64,000 nucleotides of DNA from HXMU1420-13 sp034669965. GTDB taxonomy: Bacteria > Bacteroidota > Rhodothermia > Balneolales > Balneolaceae. A program made the position numbers and the translations under genes. The notes beneath the pieces were generated by a model. The model had not been told where the DNA came from and ran no database searches. It saw nothing but the letters and a program-made list of their open reading frames with translations. The stretch is taken from assembly GCA_034669965.1 (NCBI GenBank), contig JAXMOK010000012.1:1-64000 (forward strand). The letters are read 5' to 3'. Positions within the stretch are counted from its first letter, which is position 1, and each line of letters starts with the position of its first letter. This document shows positions 25,856 to 34,580 of this stretch, piece after piece.

Positions 25856-28800
25856 ATGCTAGATAAAGTAGGAAAGCTGATTACCAAAGTATTCGGCTCA
25901 AAAAGCGAAAAAGACATTAAATCTATCCAGCCGATTGTAGATAAAATAAAAGCTTACGGCCCGGAAATGGAGAAGCTTAGCGATGAAGATCTGAAAGAGA
26001 AAACGCAAGGCTTTAAGAATAAAATTTCGGAAGCTACCAAAGAGGTTCGAACGCAGATTGAGGAGATCAAAAAGCAACTCGATAACATCGAGGAATCGAA
26101 TCCTGCAGAAAATAGACGCCTTTCGGAGCAGCTCGATGAATTGGAGCAACAGGAAAAGGACATTATTGAAGATGTGCTTAATGACATTTTGCCCGAAGCG
26201 TATGCGGTACTAAAAGATACCTGCCGTCGATTTGTCGGGAAGACGTGGAAAGTAGCCGGCGATGAAATCACCTGGAATATGGTGCCTTACGATGTACAAT
26301 TAGTTGGAGCTATTGTGCTCCATCAAGGGAAAATTGCCGAAATGAAAACGGGTGAGGGTAAAACCTTGGTAGCCATTTTCCCGGCGTACTTAAATTCTCT
26401 CTCCGGCAAAGGAGTACACGTAATTACAGTAAACAACTATCTGGCAAAACGAGATGCCGAGTGGAACGAGCCGATTTTCAATTTCCATGGGATTGAGGTA
26501 GCATGTATCGATAATTTCGATCCTAACACGGAAGCACGACGAAACGCATACCGCGCAGACATCACCTACGGTACAAATAACGAATTCGGTTTCGATTACC
26601 TGCGTGATAACATGGTGGTTGGCAAAGAGCAGTTGGTTCAGCGCGTGCATAACTACACCATTATTGATGAGGTTGATTCTATTTTGATTGATGAGGCCCG
26701 AACGCCGCTCATCATTTCCGGTCCGGTTCCAAACGATAACAAATCGGATAAGTACATCGACATGAAGCCTCGGATTGAGGCACTAGTGAATGCGCAGAAA
26801 AAATTAATCTCCAACCTTGTTGCCGAAGCACAAAAGCTATTGGAAGAAGGAAATGAAGAGGAGGCTGGTTTAGCATTATTTAGAGTGCAGCGTGGATTCC
26901 CTAAAAACTCCCGTTTTCGCAAAATGCTGCAAGAGCCATCCATCCAAAAGATGATTCAAAAAACGGAGTCGGTTTATCTGGCGGATAACGCTAAGAACAT
27001 GCCTATTGTTGACGAGTACCTGTACTACTCGGTAGACATGAAGATGAACTCCATCGAAATGACGGAGAAAGGGCGCGAATTTGTAACCAAAAAAGGGGAA
27101 GATCCCGATTTCTTCGTGATTCCTGATTTAGGCTCAGAAACCGCCGTACTGGAGAAGGAAATTGAAGCTCTGGAAGTTACTACTATTGCAGAAATCGAAA
27201 ACAACGGCGACTTCAGCGAAGAGTATAAAGAGAAGAAAATCGCAGAAGCCAAAATGGAAGTTCAGCAGGAGCGTGAACGACGTTTTAGCGAATTGTACCG
27301 ATTATTTGCCGAGCGTGGCGATCGCATCCATACCGTAAACCAATTGTTGAAAGCCTACACGAATTTTGCCAAAGAAGAGGAATACATCGTTCAGGATGGC
27401 AAAGTTAATATTGTAGATGAGCACACCGGTCGGGTGCTGTCCGGTCGTCGCTATTCGGATGGATTGCATCAGGCGATTGAGGCCAAAGAAAATGTGAAAG
27501 TGGAAGCATCCACACAAACTTATGCAACCATCACGCTTCAGAATTATTTCCGTATGTACAACAAGCTGTCGGGTATGACGGGTACGGCGGAAACGGAAGA
27601 AGGCGAATTCAACGAGATTTACGAATTGGATGTGGTGGTAATTCCTACCAATCGCCCCATTCAGCGCGACGACAAAGAGGATTTGGTGTTTAAAACCAAG
27701 CGCGAAAAATTCAACGCCGCCATCGAATCTGTTCGTGAATATCACGAAAAAGGACAGCCGGTACTAGTAGGTACAACCAGTGTGGATGTGTCGGAAACGA
27801 TGAGCCGAATGCTGAAACGAGCTGGAATTCCGCATAACGTTTTGAATGCGAAACAACATGCCAGCGAGAGTGATATCGTAAAGCAAGCCGGTCAGCCCGG
27901 TGCGGTTACCGTGGCTACCAACATGGCAGGTCGTGGTACCGATATTAAATTGGCACCGGGCGTTAAAGAAAAAGGCGGTTTAGCCATTTTGGGAACCGAA
28001 CGCCATGAATCTCGCCGAATTGATTTACAGCTTCGAGGACGATCAGGTCGTCAAGGAGATCCGGGGGAGTCGCAATTTTTCGTTTCTCTGGAAGATAAGT
28101 TGATGGCCCTGTTCATGAGTGATCGAGTTGCAGGCGTGATGGATAAATTGAGTTTTGAAGAAGGCGAGGTGATCACGCATCCGTGGATCACCAAGTCGCT
28201 GGAACGTGCTCAATCGAAAGTAGAGCAAAACAACTTTAGCATCAGGAAGCGACAGCTGGAATACGATGATGTGTTGAACAATCAACGGAATGTGATTTAC
28301 GCGCGACGTAAACACGCGTTGTTGGGCGATCAGCTCCGAACCGATATTCTAGGGATGCTCGAGGAGTTAATCGAAGCCATGGTGTACGATCATGTAGCCG
28401 CCGGCGATTACGAAGGATTGCACAAAGAGATACTACGACAGCTTGCAGTTGATGTAGAACTGGATGTGGAAGCTTGGCGTCAGAAAGATGAGACGGAACT
28501 TACCGAGATGATCATCGAACGAGCGCTGGATGTATACAAGCGTAAAGAAGAGTTGATGGCAAAACCGCTTTATGAGGTAATGAAGCGCATTTCAGCCGCC
28601 GATCCTGAGCGACGCCCGGGCAAAGTACAGATCGTGTTTACCGATGGCTTACGTCGTATGCGTGTGGTAGTGGATGTGGAAGCCGCACTCGAAAATGAAG
28701 GTCGTGAAGTGGCTCGAGCACTCGAACGTGCTGCCGTTCTTTCGGTAATTGATGACAAGTGGATGCAACATTTGCGCGAACTCGATTCGGTTAAGGAAGG

Positions 28801-29242
28801 GATTGGGCTTCGATCGTTTGCACAGAAAAATCCACTGCTCGAGTACAAGAAAGAAGCCTTCGACATGTTTAAGCAGTTGTTGGATATGATTAATCAGGAT
28901 GCCATTTCGTTGATCTGGAAATCATTCCCTGAAGCTCAGGCAAACAACGGCGAGCTAAAGCAGGCCGAGCAGCAGAAGTCGAAATACGACACTTCCAGAA
29001 TGCAAACTCAACACGCCGACTCAACCGGGATGGGACTTCAGGCCGGTGGAAACGACGCCACACCAAAGCAAAACCCAATGGGGCCAAATGTGAAGCGTAA
29101 ACCGGTAGAAGTTGCCGCAGAGCCGGGTAGAAATGATTCGGTGACCATCCAAAATATGAACACTGGCGAAACGAAATCCATTAAATGGAAGCACGCGAAA
29201 AAACTGGTGGATGAACAAGGCTGGGTGCTGGTGGAAAGCTAG
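25856..29242 (+). CDS. secA: Preprotein translocase ATPase SecA
   Basis: Motor ATPase of the Sec pathway (1128 aa). Walker A 'EMKTGEGKTLVAIFPAYLN' is near residue 165, with 'YGTNNEFGFDYLRDNM', DEAD-like 'TIIDEVDSILIDEARTPLI', 'GMTGTAETEEGEFNEIY', 'TNMAGRGTDIKLAPGVK' and 'RIDLQLRGRSGRQGDPGES'. A charged coiled insert near residues 60-105 makes it long, as in other Bacteroidota. I see no C-terminal CxC...CH zinc motif; it ends 'AKKLVDEQGWVLVES'. Monocistronic. Confidence 0.97.
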   Translation: MLDKVGKLITKVFGSKSEKDIKSIQPIVDKIKAYGPEMEKLSDEDLKEKTQGFKNKISEATKEVRTQIEEIKKQLDNIEESNPAENRRLSEQLDELEQQEKDIIEDVLNDILPEAYAVLKDTCRRFVGKTWKVAGDEITWNMVPYDVQLVGAIVLHQGKIAEMKTGEGKTLVAIFPAYLNSLSGKGVHVITVNNYLAKRDAEWNEPIFNFHGIEVACIDNFDPNTEARRNAYRADITYGTNNEFGFDYLRDNMVVGKEQLVQRVHNYTIIDEVDSILIDEARTPLIISGPVPNDNKSDKYIDMKPRIEALVNAQKKLISNLVAEAQKLLEEGNEEEAGLALFRVQRGFPKNSRFRKMLQEPSIQKMIQKTESVYLADNAKNMPIVDEYLYYSVDMKMNSIEMTEKGREFVTKKGEDPDFFVIPDLGSETAVLEKEIEALEVTTIAEIENNGDFSEEYKEKKIAEAKMEVQQERERRFSELYRLFAERGDRIHTVNQLLKAYTNFAKEEEYIVQDGKVNIVDEHTGRVLSGRRYSDGLHQAIEAKENVKVEASTQTYATITLQNYFRMYNKLSGMTGTAETEEGEFNEIYELDVVVIPTNRPIQRDDKEDLVFKTKREKFNAAIESVREYHEKGQPVLVGTTSVDVSETMSRMLKRAGIPHNVLNAKQHASESDIVKQAGQPGAVTVATNMAGRGTDIKLAPGVKEKGGLAILGTERHESRRIDLQLRGRSGRQGDPGESQFFVSLEDKLMALFMSDRVAGVMDKLSFEEGEVITHPWITKSLERAQSKVEQNNFSIRKRQLEYDDVLNNQRNVIYARRKHALLGDQLRTDILGMLEELIEAMVYDHVAAGDYEGLHKEILRQLAVDVELDVEAWRQKDETELTEMIIERALDVYKRKEELMAKPLYEVMKRISAADPERRPGKVQIVFTDGLRRMRVVVDVEAALENEGREVARALERAAVLSVIDDKWMQHLRELDSVKEGIGLRSFAQKNPLLEYKKEAFDMFKQLLDMINQDAISLIWKSFPEAQANNGELKQAEQQKSKYDTSRMQTQHADSTGMGLQAGGNDATPKQNPMGPNVKRKPVEVAAEPGRNDSVTIQNMNTGETKSIKWKHAKKLVDEQGWVLVES

Positions 29243-29349
29243 GGAATTACGATTTACGAATTCCGAGATAAGAATTACGAATTAAGGTGGGCGCTGCGAA
29301 GTGTTCACCTTTTTTGTTGGGTGTTGGCACAACCTCTCCATCTCCCGTT

Positions 29350-29388
29350 GGGTCAATTCACGAATTGACCCTCACCGATTACGATTTT
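29350..29388. repeat. Left boundary direct repeat of the accessory island
   Basis: Contains the perfect hairpin GGGTCAATTC-AC-GAATTGACCC (29350-29371) followed by TCACCGATTACGATTTTCTT. A near-identical copy in the same orientation lies at 36858-36896, with about four differences in 38 nt. The two copies bracket the RHS/RAYT island. Confidence 0.7.
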
Positions 29389-29396
29389 CTTACTAT

Positions 29397-29512
29397 TACC
29401 CTAGTTCCGTAGCTCCGCTGAGGAACTATCCCAGAGGCTCTGCCTCGATTACCTACAATTAATTACTTCATTTTTGTAAGGAATTAATCTCTCAGGATTC
29501 TTACTAGCTAAA
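29397..29512. repeat. Inverted REP-B element plus left-end remnant of a RAYT-B unit
   Basis: The REP-B palindrome is read in inverse orientation (CCTAGTTCCGTAGCTCCGC, then GAGGCTCTGCCTCGA), followed by about 60 nt (ACAATTAATTAC ... ACTAGCTAA) that match the leader just upstream of the intact RAYT-B at 35673. The transposase gene itself is missing here, so this is a solo left end. Confidence 0.7.
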
Positions 29513-29525
29513 AGGAAAGCAGGTT

Positions 29526-29605
29526 CAAGCGTCCGCTTGGACCTTTTCAATTTTCAAATCCTTTGCTTTCCATTCGCACAAGCGAACGCTTGGGCTAGGT
29601 GGGGG
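29526..29605. repeat. REPIN-like pair of REP-A palindromes
   Basis: CAAGCGTCCGCTTG (29526-29539) and CAAGCGAACGCTTG (29579-29592, followed by GGCTAGGTGGGGG) stand as an inverted pair 39 nt apart, which is the structure of a REPIN. The REP-A core recurs at 30658, 31345, 31982, 32100 and 36415. Confidence 0.7.
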
Positions 29606-29619
29606 AGCTCTGTATAATT

Positions 29620-29841
29620 TTAAAACTCCATATACTTTTTTAAAGCTAATATTAAATCCTTACCCAAGCTATCCAAAAACTGTATTTGATCATCTTCAAC
29701 ATCACAAAACAATAGTTCGTCTGAGCCAGGTTTTAAACTGATTAATTTCCCTTCTCTCCCTTCAATTACTATGTAAATCTTAGAGGTTTCAACTTCAATA
29801 ATTCTCTCATTATGTATGCCATTGAGTATAATATCTTTCAA
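29620..29841 (-). CDS. SMI1/KNR4 (SUKH)-like putative immunity protein, start unclear
   Basis: From the TTG at 29841 the frame gives 73 aa, but the same frame is open upstream to about 29986 and reads 'EFIFPKSYLKFLSICDGLVL', which resembles the SUKH signature (Pro, Tyr, Phe-Leu, then Asn/Asp-Gly). No ATG, GTG or TTG lies upstream of 29841 in that frame, so the gene is either 5'-degraded or uses a rare start such as ATT. SUKH proteins are frequent immunity proteins in polymorphic-toxin loci. It overlaps or follows the 149-aa putative immunity gene. Family assignment is tentative. Confidence 0.5.
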   Translation of the reverse strand: MKDIILNGIHNERIIEVETSKIYIVIEGREGKLISLKPGSDELLFCDVEDDQIQFLDSLGKDLILALKKYMEF

Positions 29842-29954
29842 AACTAAACCATCGCATATAGATAAAAACTTTAAATAACTTTTTGGAAAAATAAACTCAG
29901 CAAACTCTTTATTCTCTGTAGGTTTATAAGTTTTAATAATAAGATCCTGAGTTA

Positions 29955-30404
29955 TTAAGGGATTAAAAACTCTATTAACTTGGAATAATTATCCAGTGTG
30001 TTTATTTCATTATTAAAAGGATCAATAAATAAATTAATCTCTGTTATTTCATATTCATCTTCAAAATATTTTTGGGGAGCAACACTGAATTTTAATTGAA
30101 ATAAAAAACCTTCAACAATCCAAAAATCAACTTTCATCCTTCCAACGCTACTTTTGATCTTTATTTCACATAGTTTTATCTCCTCAAAATCTATAGGAAA
30201 TTTAATTGATTCGTCAAAGGTTGGTTTACCCCATTTTTTCCGATATAAATCAACTTCTTTATCGTCATACAAACGTTGTATGTGATTTACAGCATCAAGC
30301 TGTTTATTCAGAATTTCATTAGCCTCATCACTCAGCCTACTTTTTACTTTTTCAAAAAGTAAGAGTTCATAGTCTCTAAATTTTTCAACAAATTTAAACA
30401 TCAT
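29955..30404 (-). CDS. Putative immunity protein of RHS tip 3 (149 aa)
   Basis: Not recognised by family. Acidic, Phe/Lys/Ile-rich and AT-rich, with no signal or membrane segment. Its ATG overlaps the stop of a decayed toxin tip in an ATGA arrangement (30401-30404). The toxin-then-small-AT-rich-gene order matches the other two RHS tip/immunity pairs, which is the sole basis for the role. A SUKH-like frame lies directly downstream. Confidence 0.6.
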   Translation of the reverse strand: MMFKFVEKFRDYELLLFEKVKSRLSDEANEILNKQLDAVNHIQRLYDDKEVDLYRKKWGKPTFDESIKFPIDFEEIKLCEIKIKSSVGRMKVDFWIVEGFLFQLKFSVAPQKYFEDEYEITEINLFIDPFNNEINTLDNYSKLIEFLIP

Positions 30405-30655
30405 GGATCAATTTTATTTGTAAGCCCTGCCGTTCCAAATAAAACTCCATTTAATGAACCGACATAAAGAGAAGGCACTCTATAAGCTTGCCTTAAAATA
30501 GAGTTCGAAATAAAGCTATTTTCAGCCTTCCAAGATGCTTTCATGAATTGATATCTTAATCTATCTGTTGTGCGTGAAAAGCTGTTGAGACATAATTTCC
30601 ATTAAATTTATTATGATCATTAATCAACCATTTTCCTAATGATCCCCTAATGCAA
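30401..30655 (-). pseudogene. Decayed RHS-type toxin C-terminal fragment (tip 3)
   Basis: The minus strand reads 'GSLGKWLINDHNKFNGNYVS' and 'TAFHAQQID', then after one frameshift near 30560 'LRYQFMKASWKAENSFISNS', 'ILRQAYRVPSLYVGSLNGVL' and 'FGTAGLTNKIDP' before TGA. It is cut off on its 5' side by an inverted REP-A element (30658-30688), so the RHS core is missing. The stop overlaps the next start by 4 nt. I infer a toxin tip from position and from the paired downstream gene; the toxic activity is unknown. Confidence 0.6.
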
Positions 30656-30657
30656 AC

Positions 30658-30688
30658 ACCCACCTAGCGCAAGCGTCCGCTTGTGCAA
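30658..30688. repeat. REP-A element, inverted orientation
   Basis: Reads CCCACCTAGCG then CAAGCGTCCGCTTG (30670-30683). It lies 95 nt upstream of RAYT-A, whose 3' side carries a REP-A in the opposite orientation at 31345, so the transposase unit is flanked by inverted REPs. Confidence 0.75.
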
Positions 30689-30782
30689 CGATGCAACGAT
30701 CTGCTTGAACTATCAACTTTCCATCATTTCTAATGTAAGGAATCTGATTTACAAGCATCATATATAAAAAGATGATGTAGGT

Positions 30783-31331
30783 ATGAGTAGAAAGTATAAG
30801 TTCTTAGATCAGCAACAAGCTTATTTCGTAAGCTTTGCAACCGTACGCTGGATGGATGTATTTACACGAAGTAATTACAGTGATCGAATAGTTGAAAGCA
30901 TTAAATATTGCCAAATAGAAAAAGGGTTAATGGTATATACATGGTGTATTATGCCAAGTCATGTACATCTGATAATTGGTTCAAAAGACCAACCAATGCA
31001 AAATATACTTAGAGATATGAAAAGCTTCACATCGCGAAAAATCAAAGAGGAGATTAGGAATCATCCAAAAGAAAGTAGGCGTGAATGGTTATTATGGATG
31101 TTTGAACAAGCTGGTAGAGCAAATGGGAATAATAAAGAATAGCAATTATGGCAGCTGCATAATCATCCCATCTAACTTTCGAGCAACAAAATTATTGATC
31201 AAAAACTAGAATGCTTGCATTATAATCCTGTAGTTGCGGGGTATGTAGAAAGCCCCGAACATTGGACGTATAGTAGTGCAAGAAATTATTATGGCTTACA
31301 AGGTATGATAGATGTTGAAATTGGATATTGA
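30783..31331 (+). pseudogene. RAYT-A: REP-associated tyrosine transposase with two in-frame stops
   Basis: Y1 transposase-like protein beginning 'MSRKYKFLDQQQAYFVSFAT' with the HUH pair in 'CIMPSHVHLIIGS' and 'RDMKSFTSRKIKEEI'. The frame continues through TAG (31140-31142) and TAA (31173-31175) to a stop at 31329, encoding 'HYNPVVAGYVESPEHW' and 'ARNYYGLQGMIDVEIGY'. A paralogous fragment at 31765 has TGG and GAA at the two stop positions, so both are nonsense mutations. Full length would be 182 aa. Flanked by inverted REP-A elements. Confidence 0.85.
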
Positions 31332-31344
31332 ATGTGAAGGAAAA

Positions 31345-31373
31345 GCACAAGCGGACGCTTGCGCTAGGTGGGG
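31345..31373. repeat. REP-A element
   Basis: Core CAAGCGGACGCTTG followed by CGCTAGGTGGGG, 14 nt after the end of RAYT-A. Confidence 0.8.
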
Positions 31374-31705
31374 AAGGTTTGTCTGCCCATGTCCTAAAGC
31401 TGAAATCATATACTGCTCGACGGATCATAGACTCTTTGAAGGAAAGAGGTCGCAGTCTTTTATTGAAGAGGCTGCATTATCTAACACATAATCATCATAA
31501 AGACAGTGACTACCAGGTTTGGCAGGAAGGGTTTCACCCGAAACAGATTTCTAGTGCTGAGATGATGATTCAAAAAATTGAATACATCCATTATAATCCG
31601 GTTAAAGCAGGGTTTGTAGACCTACCGGAACATTGGAGGATGTCTTCAGCTCGGGATTACCTGGGACTTGCGAGGGTACTAGAGGTAGATTTATTCTCCG
31701 GGTAA
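31374..31705 (+). pseudogene. RAYT-B fragment (C-terminal two thirds)
   Basis: Reads 'GLSAHVLKLKSYTARRIIDS' through 'QKIEYIHYNPVKAGFVDLPE' to 'YLGLARVLEVDLFSG'. It is nearly identical to residues 69-177 of the intact RAYT-B at 35673, but the HUH-bearing N-terminus has been replaced by a REP-A element directly abutting it. An open frame starting in the REP-A (31328) is fortuitous. It is followed by REP-B. Confidence 0.8.
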
Positions 31706-31710
31706 TACAT

Positions 31711-31763
31711 TGTAGAGGCTGAGCCTCACACCTACATTCCGCAGCAGAGCTACGGAACGAGGT
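31711..31763. repeat. REP-B element
   Basis: GAGGCTGAGCCTC stem, then CATTCCGCAGCAGAGCTACG and GAACGAGG. It follows the RAYT-B fragment, as at every other RAYT-B 3' end in this window. Confidence 0.8.
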
Positions 31764-31764
31764 T

Positions 31765-31975
31765 AAATGGAAATAATAAAGAATGGCAATTATGGCAGCA
31801 GCATAATCATCCCATCGAACTATCGAGTAACAAAATTATTGATCAAAAACTAGAATACTTGCATTATAATCCTGTAGTTGCGGGGTATGTAGAAAGCCCT
31901 GAACATTGGATGTATAATAGTGCAAGAAATTATTATGGCTTACAAGGTATGATTGATGTTGAAATTGGATATTAA
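31765..31975 (+). pseudogene. RAYT-A C-terminal fragment
   Basis: Encodes 'NNKEWQLWQQHNHPIELSSN' through 'EYLHYNPVVAGYVESPEHWM' to 'YYGLQGMIDVEIGY' and TAA. It is the intact version of the segment that carries stops in RAYT-A at 30783, but lacks the catalytic N-terminus. It is preceded by REP-B and followed by REP-A. Confidence 0.8.
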
Positions 31976-31981
31976 AAGAAA

Positions 31982-32122
31982 GCACAAGCGGACGCTTGCG
32001 CTAGGTGGGGGTATTAGAGATAGATTTATTCTCTGGGTAATACATTGTAGAGGCTGAGCCTCTATGTCTCATTCCGCAGCGGAGCTACGGAACGAGAGGA
32101 AGCGGACGCTTACGCTAGGTGG
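31982..32122. repeat. Mosaic of REP-A, RAYT-B tail, REP-B and REP-A
   Basis: REP-A (31982-32010), then about 35 nt of the RAYT-B 3' end (TATTAGAGATAGATTTATTC), then REP-B (32048-32097, with GCAGCGGAGC), then a diverged REP-A (32100-32122, AGCGGACGCTTACGCTAGGT). The rest of the gap to 32403 (about 280 nt) shows no gene that I can support. Confidence 0.7.
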
Positions 32123-32403
32123 TGAGCAAGCACTCCATGCTGGTTCTGAGTAACATCAAGTTCAAGCTTATTCAAAGGGCTTTTGCCGTAATAAACAGAC
32201 AAACTCCCTACCTAATCACAGCTAAATTTGCCGCTTAATTTCTCTTGATTGTAACATAGAATGCGCAAGTTGGAGGTTACGGAAATTTCCATAACTCAAA
32301 TAATCATAGGACTACATATTTTTAAACTAGCTCATCCGCACTTTCCTCTAATGCAAGACAAAGCCTTGCGCTACTTTCAGTTTTAAGTCACAGACTTAAA
32401 ACA

Positions 32404-32997
32404 TCATTGGGGGAAATCTGAGATATAATTTGATGTTTTATATTTAGTAATTTCTAAAACCCCATTATTCTTAACTTTTGATTTTAACAATGAATTTCTA
32501 TCCAAAAACTTTAAAATTTTATTGAACTTCAAAAATCCAAAATTAAATATGCTATTCTCCAATACAACTAAAATAATTTTTTTATCCTTTTGAACTATTT
32601 CGATAAATACATTTCTATTATAAAGACTAATTTTCCAGTTTTGTTTATGGATATTTATTATTTCTATATCAGAATAATATATAAGACTTGTATCATTTCT
32701 CTTTACTAACTCAATTGAGTCAATGGAAAAGATTAGTTTTGAATTATTTCTGAATCTAAACAAGTCAGATACGATAGTTAAGAGTGTCAGTGGAAAAATA
32801 CTTATCCATTTTAGTTGCTTATAGAAACTACTGTCGAAAATATCAGAGTTTAGAAACCATACCCATATTATCCAAAGTGTAAGTATCGGGATAAAATTTA
32901 TGATATTATTTATTTCCCATTGAGTTTTGTTTCCAAAGTGAAGAACTTTTAGTTTTAACTCATCAGAAGCAGTCACTATTCTTCTCCAACAATACAT
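32404..32997 (-). CDS. Putative membrane-anchored immunity protein of RHS tip 1 (197 aa)
   Basis: Very AT-rich, Ile/Asn/Lys-rich. Two hydrophobic segments near residues 33-50 ('IINFIPILTLWIIWVWFL') and 64-80, then a strand-rich soluble domain. The ATG at 32997 overlaps the toxin gene by 22 nt; a GTG at 32976 would overlap its TAG stop by 1 nt and is equally plausible. Position directly behind an RHS toxin tip suggests immunity; no family recognised. Confidence 0.65.
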   Translation of the reverse strand: MYCWRRIVTASDELKLKVLHFGNKTQWEINNIINFIPILTLWIIWVWFLNSDIFDSSFYKQLKWISIFPLTLLTIVSDLFRFRNNSKLIFSIDSIELVKRNDTSLIYYSDIEIINIHKQNWKISLYNRNVFIEIVQKDKKIILVVLENSIFNFGFLKFNKILKFLDRNSLLKSKVKNNGVLEITKYKTSNYISDFPQ

Positions 32998-33989
32998 TTA
33001 CACCAACCTTCTTCTACTGTCACTATTCCATTAGGAGCTTCATTTGAAAATATTCTATCTACAGAATTGAACATTTGATAAAACAAGTTATTAAGCATTT
33101 CGGATGTAACATTTCCAATTTCTGCAGAAATTCCTGGATGCTTTCCCATAGTCGAAACCCAAGTCGGTGTTCGACCTGAATTACGATAATACTTACTATT
33201 TTTACTTGCAATCCCCCAATACCTATAATTTGCTTGGCGCTTTATCCAGCGAGATACTGGTTGAGCTGCTCCAAAAGTCAAGCTCGTTACAATTCCAGAG
33301 ACTGCAACTTCTGATCCATCAATATTATTAAAACTGTCTTTAGCAAGAACTTGATCTACAACATTACCAAGTGCAGCAATTCCACCTGCCCTTGTACCTC
33401 CAATAATTGTTGTAGTTAAATACCCCGCCGAACTTGGCACTGCTGCAATAGCTGCACCTGTACCAGTACTAACTATCACCCTACCTACATCCTTGATATC
33501 CCAGTCCTTAAAGCCTTTTTCACTGTAGACAGCATATACTCCTGCAGCAGCCCCAATTGCTGCCCCAATTGCGATGTGCACCCATTCTCCATCTTCATCT
33601 TTATATATAATTGGGTTATTTGCATTAGCCAAATATGCACTATGAAATTGACCAAGAGGATCAATATTCCACCATCTACCAATTACAGGATCGTAATAAC
33701 GTGCCCCATAATGATACCAATCCAGTCCGAATTCATCTTCCAGTTCTTTACCGTTGTAGGTGAATTTGTTTTCGGCACCATTTTGGTAACTCAGCCCGGG
33801 CATTTTGTAGCCGAAGGGGTAGTAGCTATCGGCTTGTAGTAAAGTGGCCGTTCCGTTGTTATTGGCAAAAGTGGCACGTACGTTTCCTAAATGGTCTTTC
33901 AGGTCGTACTCGTATTGCCAGTTGCCGCTTACTTTGCGTACCCGCCCTTCGCTAAAGGCGAAGAAATCTACCGTATTATTGGTGTACAC
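32976..33989 (-). CDS. Orphan RHS tip 1: RHS core end plus C-terminal toxin-like region (5'-truncated)
   Basis: The first 115 residues are the end of an RHS core ('DLKDHLGNVRATF', 'FTYNGKELEDEFGLDWYHYG', 'ARYYDPVIGRWWNIDPLGQF', 'NNPIIYKDEDGEW'). The next 220 residues are a variable tip with a Gly/Ala-rich hydrophobic stretch ('HIAIGAAIGAAAGVYAVY') and 'GKHPGISAEIGNVTSEM'. The start (GTG 33989) is internal: the frame is open to about 34035, where RAYT-B sequence cuts in, so the main core and secretion signal are gone. Toxin activity unknown. Immunity candidate overlaps its 3' end. Confidence 0.8.
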   Translation of the reverse strand: MYTNNTVDFFAFSEGRVRKVSGNWQYEYDLKDHLGNVRATFANNNGTATLLQADSYYPFGYKMPGLSYQNGAENKFTYNGKELEDEFGLDWYHYGARYYDPVIGRWWNIDPLGQFHSAYLANANNPIIYKDEDGEWVHIAIGAAIGAAAGVYAVYSEKGFKDWDIKDVGRVIVSTGTGAAIAAVPSSAGYLTTTIIGGTRAGGIAALGNVVDQVLAKDSFNNIDGSEVAVSGIVTSLTFGAAQPVSRWIKRQANYRYWGIASKNSKYYRNSGRTPTWVSTMGKHPGISAEIGNVTSEMLNNLFYQMFNSVDRIFSNEAPNGIVTVEEGWCKCIVGEE

Positions 33990-34035
33990 AAATCCACCGG
34001 AGTAATCGGTTGTGGTTTGCCCACCACTAGAAGGG

Positions 34036-34160
34036 CATGTCTTCAGCTCGGGATTACCTGGGACTTGCGATGGTACTAGAGGTAGATTTATTCTCCCGGT
34101 AATACATTGTAGAGGCTGAGCCTCACACCTACATTCCGCAGCAGAGCTACGGAACGAGGG
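34036..34160. repeat. RAYT-B 3'-end fragment plus REP-B, fused to RHS tip 1
   Basis: CATGTCTTCAGCTCGGGATT through TAGATTTATTCTCC matches the RAYT-B 3' end (as at 31637-31699), followed by REP-B (34109-34160). The junction with RHS sequence at about 34035 marks where tip 1 was severed from its core. Confidence 0.75.
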
Positions 34161-34169
34161 GAAAACATC

Positions 34170-34574
34170 TCATGCACGAGGTAAAGTATATTTTTTGGAA
34201 TAGTTTCTATTAATTACTCTTTGATATTCATAGATCTTTTTATATGCATTATTTTCTCCCATAATTAATTCTCGTCCCTCATTTTCAAAAAACGTAATTA
34301 TTTTTTTTGAAAAATCTTTTTCATTAGAATAGTCAATTTCTAAATCTACTTTATAATACTCTTTTAGTAAAGAATTACTAATTGTAATACTAAAATTATT
34401 ATTCCAGTTAAAGAATATTTCATTCTTTTTCTCTAACTCATTAAAACTGATAAAAAAAAATATACCATTTTTAATGAATTTTAATCTAGTTCTTGTTACT
34501 TCAGATAATTTAAAACCATTCAACTCTAAGAATAATCTTAGTTTGTGAAATCTATTTTTAATGTCTTTATTCAT
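34170..34574 (-). CDS. Putative immunity protein of RHS tip 2 (134 aa)
   Basis: Small, soluble, very AT-rich (Asn/Lys/Ile/Phe-rich), starting 'MNKDIKNRFHKLRLFLELNG'. It begins 6 nt after the stop of RHS tip 2, on the same strand. No family recognised; immunity is inferred from the toxin-immunity order repeated three times in this island. It ends just beside a REP-B element. Confidence 0.65.
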   Translation of the reverse strand: MNKDIKNRFHKLRLFLELNGFKLSEVTRTRLKFIKNGIFFFISFNELEKKNEIFFNWNNNFSITISNSLLKEYYKVDLEIDYSNEKDFSKKIITFFENEGRELIMGENNAYKKIYEYQRVINRNYSKKYTLPRA

Positions 34575-34580
34575 TTCTAA

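Noticed and set aside
31328..31373. N-terminal part of an open frame that joins REP-A to the RAYT-B fragment ('NVKEKHKRTLALGGEGLSAH').
   Set aside because: The first 15 codons are REP-A read as protein; the real RAYT-B N-terminus is different (see 35673).
29397..32122. Repeated short palindromes that might suggest a CRISPR array.
   Set aside because: Spacing is irregular, repeats occur in both orientations, and they sit at RAYT ends; they are REP elements.
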